Shown here piece by piece: positions 35,336 to 43,273 of a stretch of DNA of 64,000 nt (position 1 is its first letter; each line of letters starts with the position of its first letter). A program made the position numbers and the translations under genes. The notes under the pieces are model-generated. The model did not search any database. It was not told the DNA's origin and saw only the letters and a program-made list of their open reading frames with translations. The DNA is from CAMLOF01 sp966692625 (lineage in GTDB: Bacteria > Pseudomonadota > Gammaproteobacteria > Burkholderiales > Burkholderiaceae_C), in the NCBI GenBank assembly GCA_966692625.1, contig CBKZAG010000001.1, positions 27,223 to 91,222 on the forward strand. The letters are read 5' to 3'.

Positions 35336-36778
35336 TCAAACTTTGACGTGATGCCGAGCCAAGGCGTTGTATATGACACCGCCAAGCACGGCCCCGATCA
35401 CCCAGTTGTAGCCCGAGAGAAATTCGAACCAGGGAACCCAGACCGTGGCCACCGAGAAGATCGCGGCGGACCCGAATGCCTTGACTGCAACACGGTTCCA
35501 GCCTTCGGCATAGTGGTAGCGCCCGCCGTCCATGTTGTAGAGGTCGTCGAGGTCAAGCCGCTGCTTGCGATGCAGGTAGTAGTCCACGATCATGATCCCG
35601 AAAATCGGCGCCAGGGTCGCACCCAGGGTGTTCACGAAGCCGCTGATGCCGAACTCGCTGATGAAGCTGTTCCAGAAGCCGCCGATGACCAGCGCGAACA
35701 ATGACGTGATGATCCCGGCCTTGCGGAAGGTGATCTTTTCGGGGGCCAAGTTGGCTATACCGTTGACCGCGGGTATGAAGTTGGCCACCAGGTTGATGCC
35801 CACCGTGGCCGCAAAGAAGGTAATCGCAGCAATCACGCTGAGCAGCACGCTGTCGGTGCGCTCCACGATCTCTGTGGGGTTGATGATCGCCTCACCAAAC
35901 ACCACCGCTGCACCCCCCGTTGTCAGCAACGCCAGTGCCGAGAACAGAATCATGTTGAAGGGCAGACCGGTGAGGTTGCCGATCTTCATCGTCCGCTTGT
36001 CCTTGGCATAGCGTGAAAAGTCGCTGAAGTTGATCATCACCGCAGCAAAGTACGCAACCATGGTGCCGACGATGGCGATGAAGCCCTTGAACTCCGTGGC
36101 CCAGGTGCCTTCCGGGTTGGCAAAGATGGTCGCTGTGGCCTCAAGAAGGCGGCCGTCGGACCGTTGCCACAGCACGATCACCAGGCCGATCATCACCACG
36201 TAGACGAACGGGCCTGCGATGTTCAGAAAGGTCTCCACCCAGCTCATGCCTCGCCAGAAGATGAGGATGTGGAATACCCAGACAAGGAAGAAGGACAGCC
36301 AGTCGATTCCGGTCAATCCCAGGAACTCGGCGCCGCCGCTGGCACCGGTCACCGAGCGGATCAACAAGGCGAGGGCGGTGGAAGCGAAATACACCTGCAC
36401 CCCGTACCAGAACACGGCAACGGTGGAGCGCAGCACGGCCGGCAACTTGGCACCTTGGGTGCCCAGGCTGGCCCGTGCCAGCACCGGGTACGGAATTCCG
36501 TACTTTTCGCCTGCGGCCCCCGACAAGTTGACCATCCACATGACGAACAGCCCTGCCGCTATCAACGCGGCAAAGGCGGTCCAACCTCCAACGCCGTAGG
36601 AAATGAAGAGCGACGCCACCAAGGTATAGCCAAAGAGCGACTGCACATCGTTTGCCCAGATGTTGAAGATGGCGAACCATCCCCAGTTCTTTTCGGACGC
36701 GCCGACCGGGTTGAGCACGTTGCTTTCAGGATCGAGGGTGTTGCCTCGGTCAACGTGAGAGGGTTCTGCAGGTTTCAT
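35336..36778 (-). CDS. NCS1 family nucleobase/allantoin/hydantoin permease
   Basis: A 480-residue nucleobase:cation symporter-1 protein with 12 predicted transmembrane segments. Family blocks are GWFAIFNIWANDVQSLFGYT near the N terminus, SLGTQGAKLPAVLRS, VMINFSDFSRYAKDKRTM in the middle and GIMIVDYYLHRKQRLDLDDLY near the end, which bring it closest to the PucI/Fur-type branch. Members import uracil, cytosine, allantoin, hydantoins or thiamine precursors. Start is placed at 36778 (MKPAEPS), with GGAGACAACC just upstream; longer in-frame starts would overlap the promoter dyads at 36798-36825. It lies convergent to the importer/amidohydrolase operon. Confidence 0.88.
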   Translation of the reverse strand: MKPAEPSHVDRGNTLDPESNVLNPVGASEKNWGWFAIFNIWANDVQSLFGYTLVASLFISYGVGGWTAFAALIAAGLFVMWMVNLSGAAGEKYGIPYPVLARASLGTQGAKLPAVLRSTVAVFWYGVQVYFASTALALLIRSVTGASGGAEFLGLTGIDWLSFFLVWVFHILIFWRGMSWVETFLNIAGPFVYVVMIGLVIVLWQRSDGRLLEATATIFANPEGTWATEFKGFIAIVGTMVAYFAAVMINFSDFSRYAKDKRTMKIGNLTGLPFNMILFSALALLTTGGAAVVFGEAIINPTEIVERTDSVLLSVIAAITFFAATVGINLVANFIPAVNGIANLAPEKITFRKAGIITSLFALVIGGFWNSFISEFGISGFVNTLGATLAPIFGIMIVDYYLHRKQRLDLDDLYNMDGGRYHYAEGWNRVAVKAFGSAAIFSVATVWVPWFEFLSGYNWVIGAVLGGVIYNALARHHVKV

Positions 36779-36797
36779 GGTTGTCTCCAGTGTTTGC

Positions 36798-36812
36798 ATA
36801 CATTGCATGTAT
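36798..36812. promoter_or_regulatory. Inverted repeat ATACAT-N3-ATGTAT upstream of the NCS1 gene
   Basis: A perfect 6-bp inverted repeat with a TGC spacer, 20 bp upstream of the NCS1 start. With the neighbouring dyad at 36816-36825 it makes an AT-rich block suited to a GntR-type regulator. No regulator gene is directly adjacent. Confidence 0.4.
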
Positions 36813-36815
36813 ATT

Positions 36816-36825
36816 TTGTATACAA
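36816..36825. promoter_or_regulatory. Palindrome TTGTATACAA upstream of the NCS1 gene
   Basis: A perfect 10-bp palindrome of the kind bound by several FCD-type GntR regulators. It lies 38 bp upstream of the NCS1 start and three bases past the previous repeat. The GntR/FCD proteins at 6683 and 27324 are candidate binders; this is inference from site shape only. Confidence 0.45.
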
Positions 36826-36956
36826 CTATAGAATGCAGCAATGGGTGCAGAGTCGGTGTTTACCCTCGGTTGACCAGCAACAGGCACGCATATGAACGGA
36901 ATGCACAAAAAAACGAGGTGGGAGTGAATCCATTCGTTACCTGACTGCGTATTGCA

Positions 36957-36990
36957 GGTATCGGGCCGACATGGTGTCGTGCCCGATACC
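36957..36990 (+). other. Long stem-loop in the leader of the ferritin-like gene
   Basis: The arms GGTATCGGGCCGACA and TGTCG-T-GCCCGATACC pair over 15 bp with a single bulged T and a 3-base loop (TGG). The structure ends directly before the ribosome site AAGAAAGGA (36992-37000) of the gene at 37007. No T run follows, so it is not an intrinsic terminator. It could be a leader RNA structure that affects translation or stability, or a DNA operator with an unusually long dyad. Confidence 0.6.
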
Positions 36991-37006
36991 CAAGAAAGGA
37001 CCAGTC

Positions 37007-37591
37007 ATGAATACCACGACCATCCATCGTCCCGGCCTTGAGCGCCGTGGGTTTTTGGCCAACAGCGGCAAGCTGTCTGCCGTCGCCATTGCCATGCTGG
37101 CCGGGCGGGAGGCCCTGGCTCAGGGCATGCCAGGCAATGCGGCGCAAGACGTCGGGATCTTGAACGTTGCACTGGGGCTTGAGCACGAGGCCATCAACGC
37201 CTACCAGCTGGGTGCGGGCAGCGGTTTGCTGGACAAGGGCGTGCTGGCGGTGGCGTTGCAGTTCCAAGGGCACCACAAAGCCCACCGCGATGCGCTGGTG
37301 GCCACCATTCGCAAGCTCGGCGGCCAGCCAGCGGCGGAACAGCGGCTGGACGAATACGCCAAGGCACTCGGTGCGTCAGGTCTCAAGAGCCAGAACGACG
37401 TCCTCGATCTGGCCGCGCGTCTGGAACTGGGTGCTGCCAACGCATACATCGGCGTCATACCGTCTTTTGCCGACCGGCAGCTCTCCAAGGTTGCCGCCCG
37501 CCTGGCAGCCGATGAAACCTTGCACTACACCGTGCTGACCCAGGTGCTCGGCCGTCCCCTGCCGGCGAATGCACTGTCTTTCGGCGGCTGA
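37007..37591 (+). CDS. Exported ferritin-like domain protein
   Basis: A 194-residue protein with a twin-arginine-like leader (LERRGFLANSGKLSAVAIAM, cleavage probably after REALAQ, residue about 39) and a four-helix ferritin-like core. Putative metal ligands recur as in carboxylate-bridged folds: GLEHEAINAYQ, FQGHHKAHRDAL, RLELGAANAYIG and ADETLHYTVL. Such proteins occur in envelope stress and oxidative contexts; the biochemical role is not established. ATG at 37007 has AAAGGA at 36995-37000, directly after a long stem-loop. It converges on the anti-sigma/ECF sigma pair (3 bp from the anti-sigma stop) and may belong to that regulon. Confidence 0.75.
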   Translation: MNTTTIHRPGLERRGFLANSGKLSAVAIAMLAGREALAQGMPGNAAQDVGILNVALGLEHEAINAYQLGAGSGLLDKGVLAVALQFQGHHKAHRDALVATIRKLGGQPAAEQRLDEYAKALGASGLKSQNDVLDLAARLELGAANAYIGVIPSFADRQLSKVAARLAADETLHYTVLTQVLGRPLPANALSFGG

Positions 37592-37593
37592 GG

Positions 37594-38403
37594 TCAAAGG
37601 TGGAGAGAGCGGATCAGGCGCCCGCTGAAAAGCACCGGGCCGGTCGGTCCGCTCTCGTCAGAAACACCGCCTTTGGGTTCCAGGCTGATAGCGAGTGCAG
37701 GAATTTCCTTGACCGCTTCCGCCCGCGCAGCCAACTGCAACAGCCGATCGGTGCCAAGGACGCCGAGCGACCGGGGTTTGCCACCCGGGGGGAGCGCCCA
37801 GAGTTGCAGTGACTTGTCGGGGGCCTCCTGGTAAGTCCCCACCCGTTGCAGCGTCAGGCGTTGCCGGCTGGTGTCGAACGTCACCAGCACCTCTGCGCCG
37901 CCAGTCTGTGATGCGGCGCCGCTGAGCACAGCCACGTATTCGATGCGCGACTGGTTGCTGGCAAGAACCGCCATCTCGGCCTGAAGCTGGGCAACGTCTT
38001 CCCCGGCCTGGCGCTGCACGCCAACAGTGACCCACGCCAGCACCGCCAAGGCCAAACTGGCCGCGCCCGTGGCGCCGCGCCAGAAACCCAGGCCCGCCCA
38101 CCAGGCAGCGCGTTCAGCGGGGGCAGAGGAGGGGGACGCACGCTGCCGCAAGAGCGCGGCCTGTTGCGTCTCGATATCGATCTGGTTGCGGATGCGGGTC
38201 CAGACCGCAGCGTCGGGCTGAAGCCCGGGCTCAAGTTCGGTGAGACCGGAGATGCGAGTCTGCCAGACCATTGCCGCTGCACGCACGGCTGGGTGCTGCC
38301 TGGCCAACGACTCAAACCGGCGCCTGGCGCCTCCACGCAAGGTCCCCAGGGCATAGGCTGACGCCAGGCGGTCGATCAGTTCCGGGCGACGAACAAGGTT
38401 CAT
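37594..38403 (-). CDS. Anti-sigma factor, RskA/anti-sigma-K type
   Basis: A 269-residue membrane protein. The cytoplasmic N-terminal part (about 1-95) starts with the anti-sigma-like sequence LIDRLASAYALGTLRGGARRRFE in the form RLASAYALGTLRG; a single transmembrane helix follows (about residues 110-130), then a periplasmic domain of the RskA type with DKSLQLWALPPGGKPRSLGVL. It would hold the ECF sigma factor encoded 12 bp upstream until a signal triggers release. No zinc-binding HxxxCxxC motif is present, as in other RskA proteins. Signal unknown. Confidence 0.87.
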   Translation of the reverse strand: MNLVRRPELIDRLASAYALGTLRGGARRRFESLARQHPAVRAAAMVWQTRISGLTELEPGLQPDAAVWTRIRNQIDIETQQAALLRQRASPSSAPAERAAWWAGLGFWRGATGAASLALAVLAWVTVGVQRQAGEDVAQLQAEMAVLASNQSRIEYVAVLSGAASQTGGAEVLVTFDTSRQRLTLQRVGTYQEAPDKSLQLWALPPGGKPRSLGVLGTDRLLQLAARAEAVKEIPALAISLEPKGGVSDESGPTGPVLFSGRLIRSLHL

Positions 38404-38415
38404 GAGGTCTCCGCT

Positions 38416-38991
38416 TCAGGCAAATTGGGCCATGCAGCCGCGCAGTCTGTCCAAGCCGCGGCGAATCCAGCTTTTGACGGTGCCCAGGGGCAGACGCAGC
38501 TGTTCCGCCAGTTCGCCATGGCTCAAGTCACGCAGGTAGGCCAGCGTCACCACCTCGCGCTGTTTGTGATCCAGCTGCGACAAACATCTGTGCAGCGCCT
38601 GGGCTTGCTGGCTCGCATAGAGTAGATCGAGAGACGTTGTGTCTTCGCTCGCCAGCTGTCCGGCCAGGACGTCATCCAACTCCTGGGTCATGTTCGAGCG
38701 TTCGGCATGGTGGCGCCGCAGCATGTCCAGGCTGCGGCTGCGAACGATCAAGCCCATCCAGGCCATGGGCGGGCTGAGGCTGGAACGGTAACCGGGCGCA
38801 GAACGCCAGATGTAGAGGAAACTCTCCTGCAATGCATCCTCCGCCCATTCGGTCTTGCCCAACACCCGCATGGCCACGCCGTACAGCCGGGCGGACACGG
38901 CGTCGTACAACGCCTTCAGCGCCGATTCGTCACGTAACGCGATGCGATCGATGAGTTCCATCAGAGCGGTTTCCGAATCCATGGGGTTCAT
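38416..38991 (-). CDS. ECF-family RNA polymerase sigma factor (SigK-like)
   Basis: A 191-residue extracytoplasmic-function sigma factor. Region 2 (about residues 10-80) includes LYDAVSARLYGVAMRVLG and DALQESFLYIWRSAPGY; region 4 (about 125-185) contains the helix-turn-helix LSHGELAEQLRLPLGTVKSWIRRGL. I start at 38991 (MNPMDSE); an upstream Met would add 25 residues with no homology. It forms a two-gene unit with the anti-sigma gene. The convergent ferritin-like gene is a possible target. No zinc-type anti-sigma partner is seen, consistent with the SigK/RskA type. Confidence 0.9.
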   Translation of the reverse strand: MNPMDSETALMELIDRIALRDESALKALYDAVSARLYGVAMRVLGKTEWAEDALQESFLYIWRSAPGYRSSLSPPMAWMGLIVRSRSLDMLRRHHAERSNMTQELDDVLAGQLASEDTTSLDLLYASQQAQALHRCLSQLDHKQREVVTLAYLRDLSHGELAEQLRLPLGTVKSWIRRGLDRLRGCMAQFA

Positions 38992-39050
38992 GTGTGGGTC
39001 TTTGGAGTGTGTACGGATGGAAACGGCATTTGGATGCGCTTGTGTGGAGG

Positions 39051-39072
39051 CAACGGGCGATTCCACCCGTTG
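39051..39072 (-). terminator. Possible hairpin terminator after the signalling operon
   Basis: CAACGGG and CCCGTTG form a 7-bp stem with an 8-base loop, 31 bp beyond the stop of the LOV-GGDEF-EAL gene. No T run follows on the minus strand, so it is weak evidence for the operon end. Confidence 0.3.
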
Positions 39073-39102
39073 CGCGCCCTGCCAGGAAAGCAGAGCGGGC
39101 CG

Positions 39103-40860
39103 TCAGCGGGCACCCAGGGTGCTGGCTGTGGCCTCACTCGAGATGGGTGTGTTCCACGAATGGACGAATTGCTCGAACTCTGCGGCGGTCATGGGTTTGC
39201 CAATCAGGTATCCCTGAATCATGTCACAGCCATGGCTGTGCAGGAACGACTGCTGCGCCTCGGTCTCGACGCCTTCGGCCAGAACTTCCATGCGCAGATG
39301 GTGTGCCATCGAGATGACGCTGAGCGCTATACCCGCCGAGCCACTGTCGTGGATGATGTCCCTGATGAAACACTTGTCGATCTTGAGTTTGCTGACGGGC
39401 AGCTGTTTCAGATAACCCAGGCTCGAAAAGCCGGTGCCGAAATCGTCGATAGAGAAGTGGATCCCGAGGTGGCGCAGTCCCTCCAGCTTTTCCAGCGTAC
39501 CTTCGACACGGTCCATCATCACGGACTCGGTCAGCTCCAACTCCAGGCGGCTGGCGGGAAGTCCGGTTCGGCCCAGCACGCCCTGCACCATTTCAACGAA
39601 GTTGGGCCGCTGGACTTGCACGCCGGAAACGTTCACCGCCACCGGGCAGTCAAGCAGCCCTTGTTCAACCCAGAGCCGGTGTTGTTCACATGCGTTTTCC
39701 AGCACCCATTCACCAACGGGAACGATCATTCCCGTTTCTTCAGCCAGGGGAATGAATATGTCGGGGCTGACAAAGCCATGTGCGGGTATTTGCCAGCGCA
39801 GCAAAACCTCCAGGCCGCAGATTCGTCTGGTCTGGAGATCGAGTTGTGGCTGAAAGCGCAAGGAAAGCTGCTCTCTCGTCAACGCCTGACGAAATGCTGT
39901 GCGCAGCGAGAAGAGGTCCCTGTCACCCGCATGCAACTCGTCCAGTTCAAAACAGCCGCGGCCTGCGTATTTGGCTTTCTTCAAGGCCGCCTCGGCCCGG
40001 CGCAAGCACATGTCGGCGTCCTCATGCCCTGGGGCAACGAGTACCGCACCGAGGCTGGCCTTGCAGTCCACCGCCTGTCCTTCGATCACCACAGACTCCT
40101 GCAGGGTCGTCAGGATGTTTGCGGCCAACTGCCTCAACGTCGGCATGTCGGCCGCCTGGCTCTTGAGCAGGGCGAAATTGTCGCCCCCGATGCGGCCAAC
40201 CGTGTCCGAAACATCGGCGTACTGCAGGAGGCGGCGGCCTGTCTCCGTCAACACGAGGTCTCCAACCTTGTGTCCATACGCCTCGTTCACATCCCTGAAG
40301 TGGTCCAGGTTCACCACCAATACGGCAGCGGGGCGCTGAAGGTCCCGCCCGCGCTCAAGCGCCTCGCCAAACCGGTCAAGAAACAGTTTGCGGTTGGGCA
40401 ACTGGGTCAGGCTGTCTTGCACGGCACTTTTCAGTTGGCGCCGCTCCAGCTGAACGCGATCAGTGACGTCGCGCAAAACGCCGAGGACGTGGGTAATGAT
40501 GCCGTTGGCGTTTTGCACGGGAACGATATTCAGCTCGTTCCAGAAAAGCCGCCCATCCTTGCGGTAATTGCGTATCACCACCTTGCACGGCACGCCCTGC
40601 CGAATGGCCTCACGCAATACGGTGCGCTCGGGCTGGTCGCGGTCGGCTTCCTGGAGCATGCGGCAGTTGCGGCCGAGAATTTCCTCGGCTTTGTACCCGG
40701 TCATCTGTTCGAAACCGGGGTTGACAAAAATGACGGGTTGATCTTTGGCCTGTGCGTCCACCACCACGACGCTGTCGCTGGCGGCCAGCAAGAACGAGCG
40801 CCCGAGGTCATGCCAGGGCAGGGGAGGTAGACCGCTCGGGTTGGATTGCGCGCTGCTCAT
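39103..40860 (-). CDS. LOV-GGDEF-EAL protein: blue-light-type receptor with c-di-GMP phosphodiesterase domain
   Basis: A 585-residue soluble protein. Residues about 20-135 are a LOV-type PAS domain: GRNCRMLQ (63-70) carries the photoactive-type Cys66, and NYRKDGRLFWNEL (98-110) has both flavin-contacting Asn residues. The usual signalling Gln is Leu129 (GVLRDVTD). A GGDEF domain (about 145-305) has a GGDNF signature (225-229), so cyclase activity is doubtful. The EAL domain (about 325-565) keeps E351 (EVLLRW), N410, E442/E445 (ELTES), D472/D473, K493, D495 and E532, predicting an active c-di-GMP phosphodiesterase. The start at 40860 follows the kinase stop by 16 bp; the frame is open far upstream but overlaps that gene. 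It is the last gene of a Wsp-like operon and has no receiver domain. Confidence 0.9.
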   Translation of the reverse strand: MSSAQSNPSGLPPLPWHDLGRSFLLAASDSVVVVDAQAKDQPVIFVNPGFEQMTGYKAEEILGRNCRMLQEADRDQPERTVLREAIRQGVPCKVVIRNYRKDGRLFWNELNIVPVQNANGIITHVLGVLRDVTDRVQLERRQLKSAVQDSLTQLPNRKLFLDRFGEALERGRDLQRPAAVLVVNLDHFRDVNEAYGHKVGDLVLTETGRRLLQYADVSDTVGRIGGDNFALLKSQAADMPTLRQLAANILTTLQESVVIEGQAVDCKASLGAVLVAPGHEDADMCLRRAEAALKKAKYAGRGCFELDELHAGDRDLFSLRTAFRQALTREQLSLRFQPQLDLQTRRICGLEVLLRWQIPAHGFVSPDIFIPLAEETGMIVPVGEWVLENACEQHRLWVEQGLLDCPVAVNVSGVQVQRPNFVEMVQGVLGRTGLPASRLELELTESVMMDRVEGTLEKLEGLRHLGIHFSIDDFGTGFSSLGYLKQLPVSKLKIDKCFIRDIIHDSGSAGIALSVISMAHHLRMEVLAEGVETEAQQSFLHSHGCDMIQGYLIGKPMTAAEFEQFVHSWNTPISSEATASTLGAR

Positions 40861-40876
40861 TGTTGTCTGTCCCGTT

Positions 40877-43273
40877 TCAATGATCCGCCGCGGTGCCTGT
40901 GCTCTCGTCTTGAGGTGCAGCAGCCGTTGGTGTCCGCAAACCATTGTCTGACAGAAGTGATCCGCTTGAAAGCCCTGGCGCGACAGTGCCAGAGGGCAGG
41001 CAGAGTTGCACGAGGGTGCCCTTGCCCGGCTCGCTGTGGATCTCCAGACTGCCACCGCACTGTTCGGCAAACGCCTGCACGATGGCCAGTCCCAGGCCAG
41101 AACCGCGTGCGTCCTTGGTCGAGAAGAACGGCTCACGGCACAGGCGCAATGTATTGCGGTCCATACCCAACCCGCTGTCGCGTATCTCGATGCACACGCG
41201 CTGCGGCTCCCATTGGACACCCACGCGCAGTTCCCCCCCTTTGGGCATGGCCTCGCAAGCATTGTCCAGCAACTGCGCCAGACTCTTCTCAAGCGCTTCA
41301 GGGTCGACATGGACGAAGGCTGGCGAAGCCGGAGCGTCCCACTGCAACTGGACTGCGCCGTGCTGGTGCGCGGCACGTTCGGTGGCCAGCCGTTGAAGCG
41401 TCGCCACGACGTTGACCTTTTGGGCCCGCACAGGCAGATCGGGACTGCTGTAGCTGTTGCGCATGCGCTCTACGGTGATGGCCACATCTTCCAGGGCACT
41501 TTGAATCTGGCGCAGCCGTTGGCGGCCTTTCTCGCTGAGGCCTTGCTCTGCTTCGATCAAGCGTTCCACGTACAGCGCCACAGGTGACAAGGCATTGTTG
41601 ATGTCATGCGCGACCTCGCGGGCCAGCCGCCCCAAGCTGCGCAGGTGCTGGTTTTCCAGATCACGCTCCTGCCGCCGCCGCAGGTCCTTGAACGCATCTT
41701 CCAATGCCTCGCGCAATTGGGCCTGCCGCAGGCCCACACCAAGTTGCTGGGCCAGACGGATCAGGAAACTCTCCTCGCCGTGATCGAAGGGCGCCGCACT
41801 GCGCGCAACCAGCAGGAAACTCTCGCCCTGAGCATCCCGGAACACGGGACAACGGAACTGATGAGTCAGTCCACGCATCCTCAGAGAGGCTTCCAGGCCC
41901 TCCCAGTCGATTGCTTCTGTGCGCTCGTCTTGGATCGGCAAGGCCGAACCACCTACGTGCGCCAGGCCTTGCTCCCCCTCCAACAACACCTCGCAGTGGT
42001 CGGCAAAACCAATTCGGCGCGCGTTTTCTCCCAACAGGTCGGTGAGTTCCTGCGGCGCCAGCTGCTCCGCTATACCCGAACACAGCGCCAGCAGGAACTC
42101 CGTTTGGCGAAATTGGCTCTCGCGGGCGAACTCGGCCAGCTTGCGCTCCGTGATGAGCTTGCCGTAAATGTTGGCCATACCGGTGTCGGCGGCTGGCGCC
42201 ACGTGCAGGCGGTACCACTCATCGCCCAACTGCATTTCCCACGCAGCTGCGCTGCCGTCAACCTCGGCGATCCGCTGCAGCGCTGCCCGCCAGTGGCCTT
42301 GGCCCCGGCCCTCGTCGCATTCCAGTGACTGACGCAACCGCGTCGCAGCAGGGTTGGCGTCATGCAGGCGGCCGTCCTTGTCCAGCCGCCACATGGGAAG
42401 CGGACTTTCAATCACCAGACCGGCCAGGTCTTTCAGGTCCGCCAGCGTTTGCGCAAGCAAGCGTTGGACACGCCCCCGGCTTGTGGCCAGCCAGACGGCA
42501 ACACCGGTACCGGCCGCCCAGCACAGCAAGGCCAGCGCCAGAGTCAGGTTCCAGATTTTGATATGAATGGATGCGCTGCGCGTCAGGTCCAGCTTCAAGC
42601 CAGGCAGCGCTTCCGATGTGTAGCGGGCTCTCAATATTGGTCCCCTCAACGCCCCGCCGGGAATGATGAGAATGCTGTGCCCGGTTTCGCTTTTCCATTC
42701 GAGCGTGCCTGCTTCTGGCAGACTGCGCCACAGCTTTTCAATCAGCTCAAGTGCAAGCGGGGTATAGGCATAGGCGCCCGTCAGCGCCAGTCCCGGCGGG
42801 CGGTAGGCCAGCACTGACCGCTGCGGGGCGTCAGGCATTTCCAGCAAAGCTGTCCAGACATGACTGTGAGGGTCGAGGGGCATGAGCCAACGAAGGTTTT
42901 CGGCAGCAGTTGTCTGAGCCTTGCCCTGCGCTATCGATGTCAACAGCTCTTCTCGCTGCTCAAACACGGCCTGCTCCAGGGTAATGCCGGCCGCGGCAAT
43001 GAAACCATCGGTGACTTTCTCGCCCAAGGCGACACGCTCGTTCCACGCCCATGCCAAGGCAACTGCGATGACAACCAGCAGCAGTGCGCTGCCAGCCAGC
43101 ACCCGGCGCCACAGGTATCGAAGCGTGTCTGCGTAGGACATCGGCGCCATGTCGCGTTCATGCAGCTTCGCCGGGTTGGCATAAGGCCCGGCACCCTTGG
43201 GCTGTCCGGCGTGCGCGGTAACTGCCGCTTCAGCCTGTGATCGCGCTTCAGCATTCATTTGCATGATTCCCAT
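40877..43273 (-). CDS. Membrane sensor histidine kinase with PAS and GAF domains
   Basis: A 798-residue kinase. Transmembrane helices at about 58-78 and 243-262 enclose a periplasmic sensor of about 165 residues; a PAS-like domain (about 275-385) and GAF domain (about 390-530) follow. The H-box is AREVAHDINNALSP with His556, then HATPase motifs LLDNACEAM (N), RDSGLGM (G1) and GSGLGLAIV (G2). The HDINN-type H-box is shared with the hybrid kinase upstream, suggesting a common origin. The start at 43273 overlaps the hybrid gene by 26 bp; Met codons 9 and 15 bp later are alternatives. No cognate response regulator follows, so phosphate may go to receivers elsewhere in the operon. Confidence 0.88.
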   Translation of the reverse strand: MGIMQMNAEARSQAEAAVTAHAGQPKGAGPYANPAKLHERDMAPMSYADTLRYLWRRVLAGSALLLVVIAVALAWAWNERVALGEKVTDGFIAAAGITLEQAVFEQREELLTSIAQGKAQTTAAENLRWLMPLDPHSHVWTALLEMPDAPQRSVLAYRPPGLALTGAYAYTPLALELIEKLWRSLPEAGTLEWKSETGHSILIIPGGALRGPILRARYTSEALPGLKLDLTRSASIHIKIWNLTLALALLCWAAGTGVAVWLATSRGRVQRLLAQTLADLKDLAGLVIESPLPMWRLDKDGRLHDANPAATRLRQSLECDEGRGQGHWRAALQRIAEVDGSAAAWEMQLGDEWYRLHVAPAADTGMANIYGKLITERKLAEFARESQFRQTEFLLALCSGIAEQLAPQELTDLLGENARRIGFADHCEVLLEGEQGLAHVGGSALPIQDERTEAIDWEGLEASLRMRGLTHQFRCPVFRDAQGESFLLVARSAAPFDHGEESFLIRLAQQLGVGLRQAQLREALEDAFKDLRRRQERDLENQHLRSLGRLAREVAHDINNALSPVALYVERLIEAEQGLSEKGRQRLRQIQSALEDVAITVERMRNSYSSPDLPVRAQKVNVVATLQRLATERAAHQHGAVQLQWDAPASPAFVHVDPEALEKSLAQLLDNACEAMPKGGELRVGVQWEPQRVCIEIRDSGLGMDRNTLRLCREPFFSTKDARGSGLGLAIVQAFAEQCGGSLEIHSEPGKGTLVQLCLPSGTVAPGLSSGSLLSDNGLRTPTAAAPQDESTGTAADH

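Noticed and set aside
38992..40830. A 612-codon plus-strand open frame opposite the LOV-GGDEF-EAL gene
   Set aside because: Low-complexity antisense product; the minus-strand gene has conserved LOV and EAL motifs.
40861..41376. N-terminal extension of the LOV protein inside the kinase gene
   Set aside because: Residues there are a frame shadow of the HATPase region of the membrane kinase; the LOV homology and the Met at 40860 define the start.
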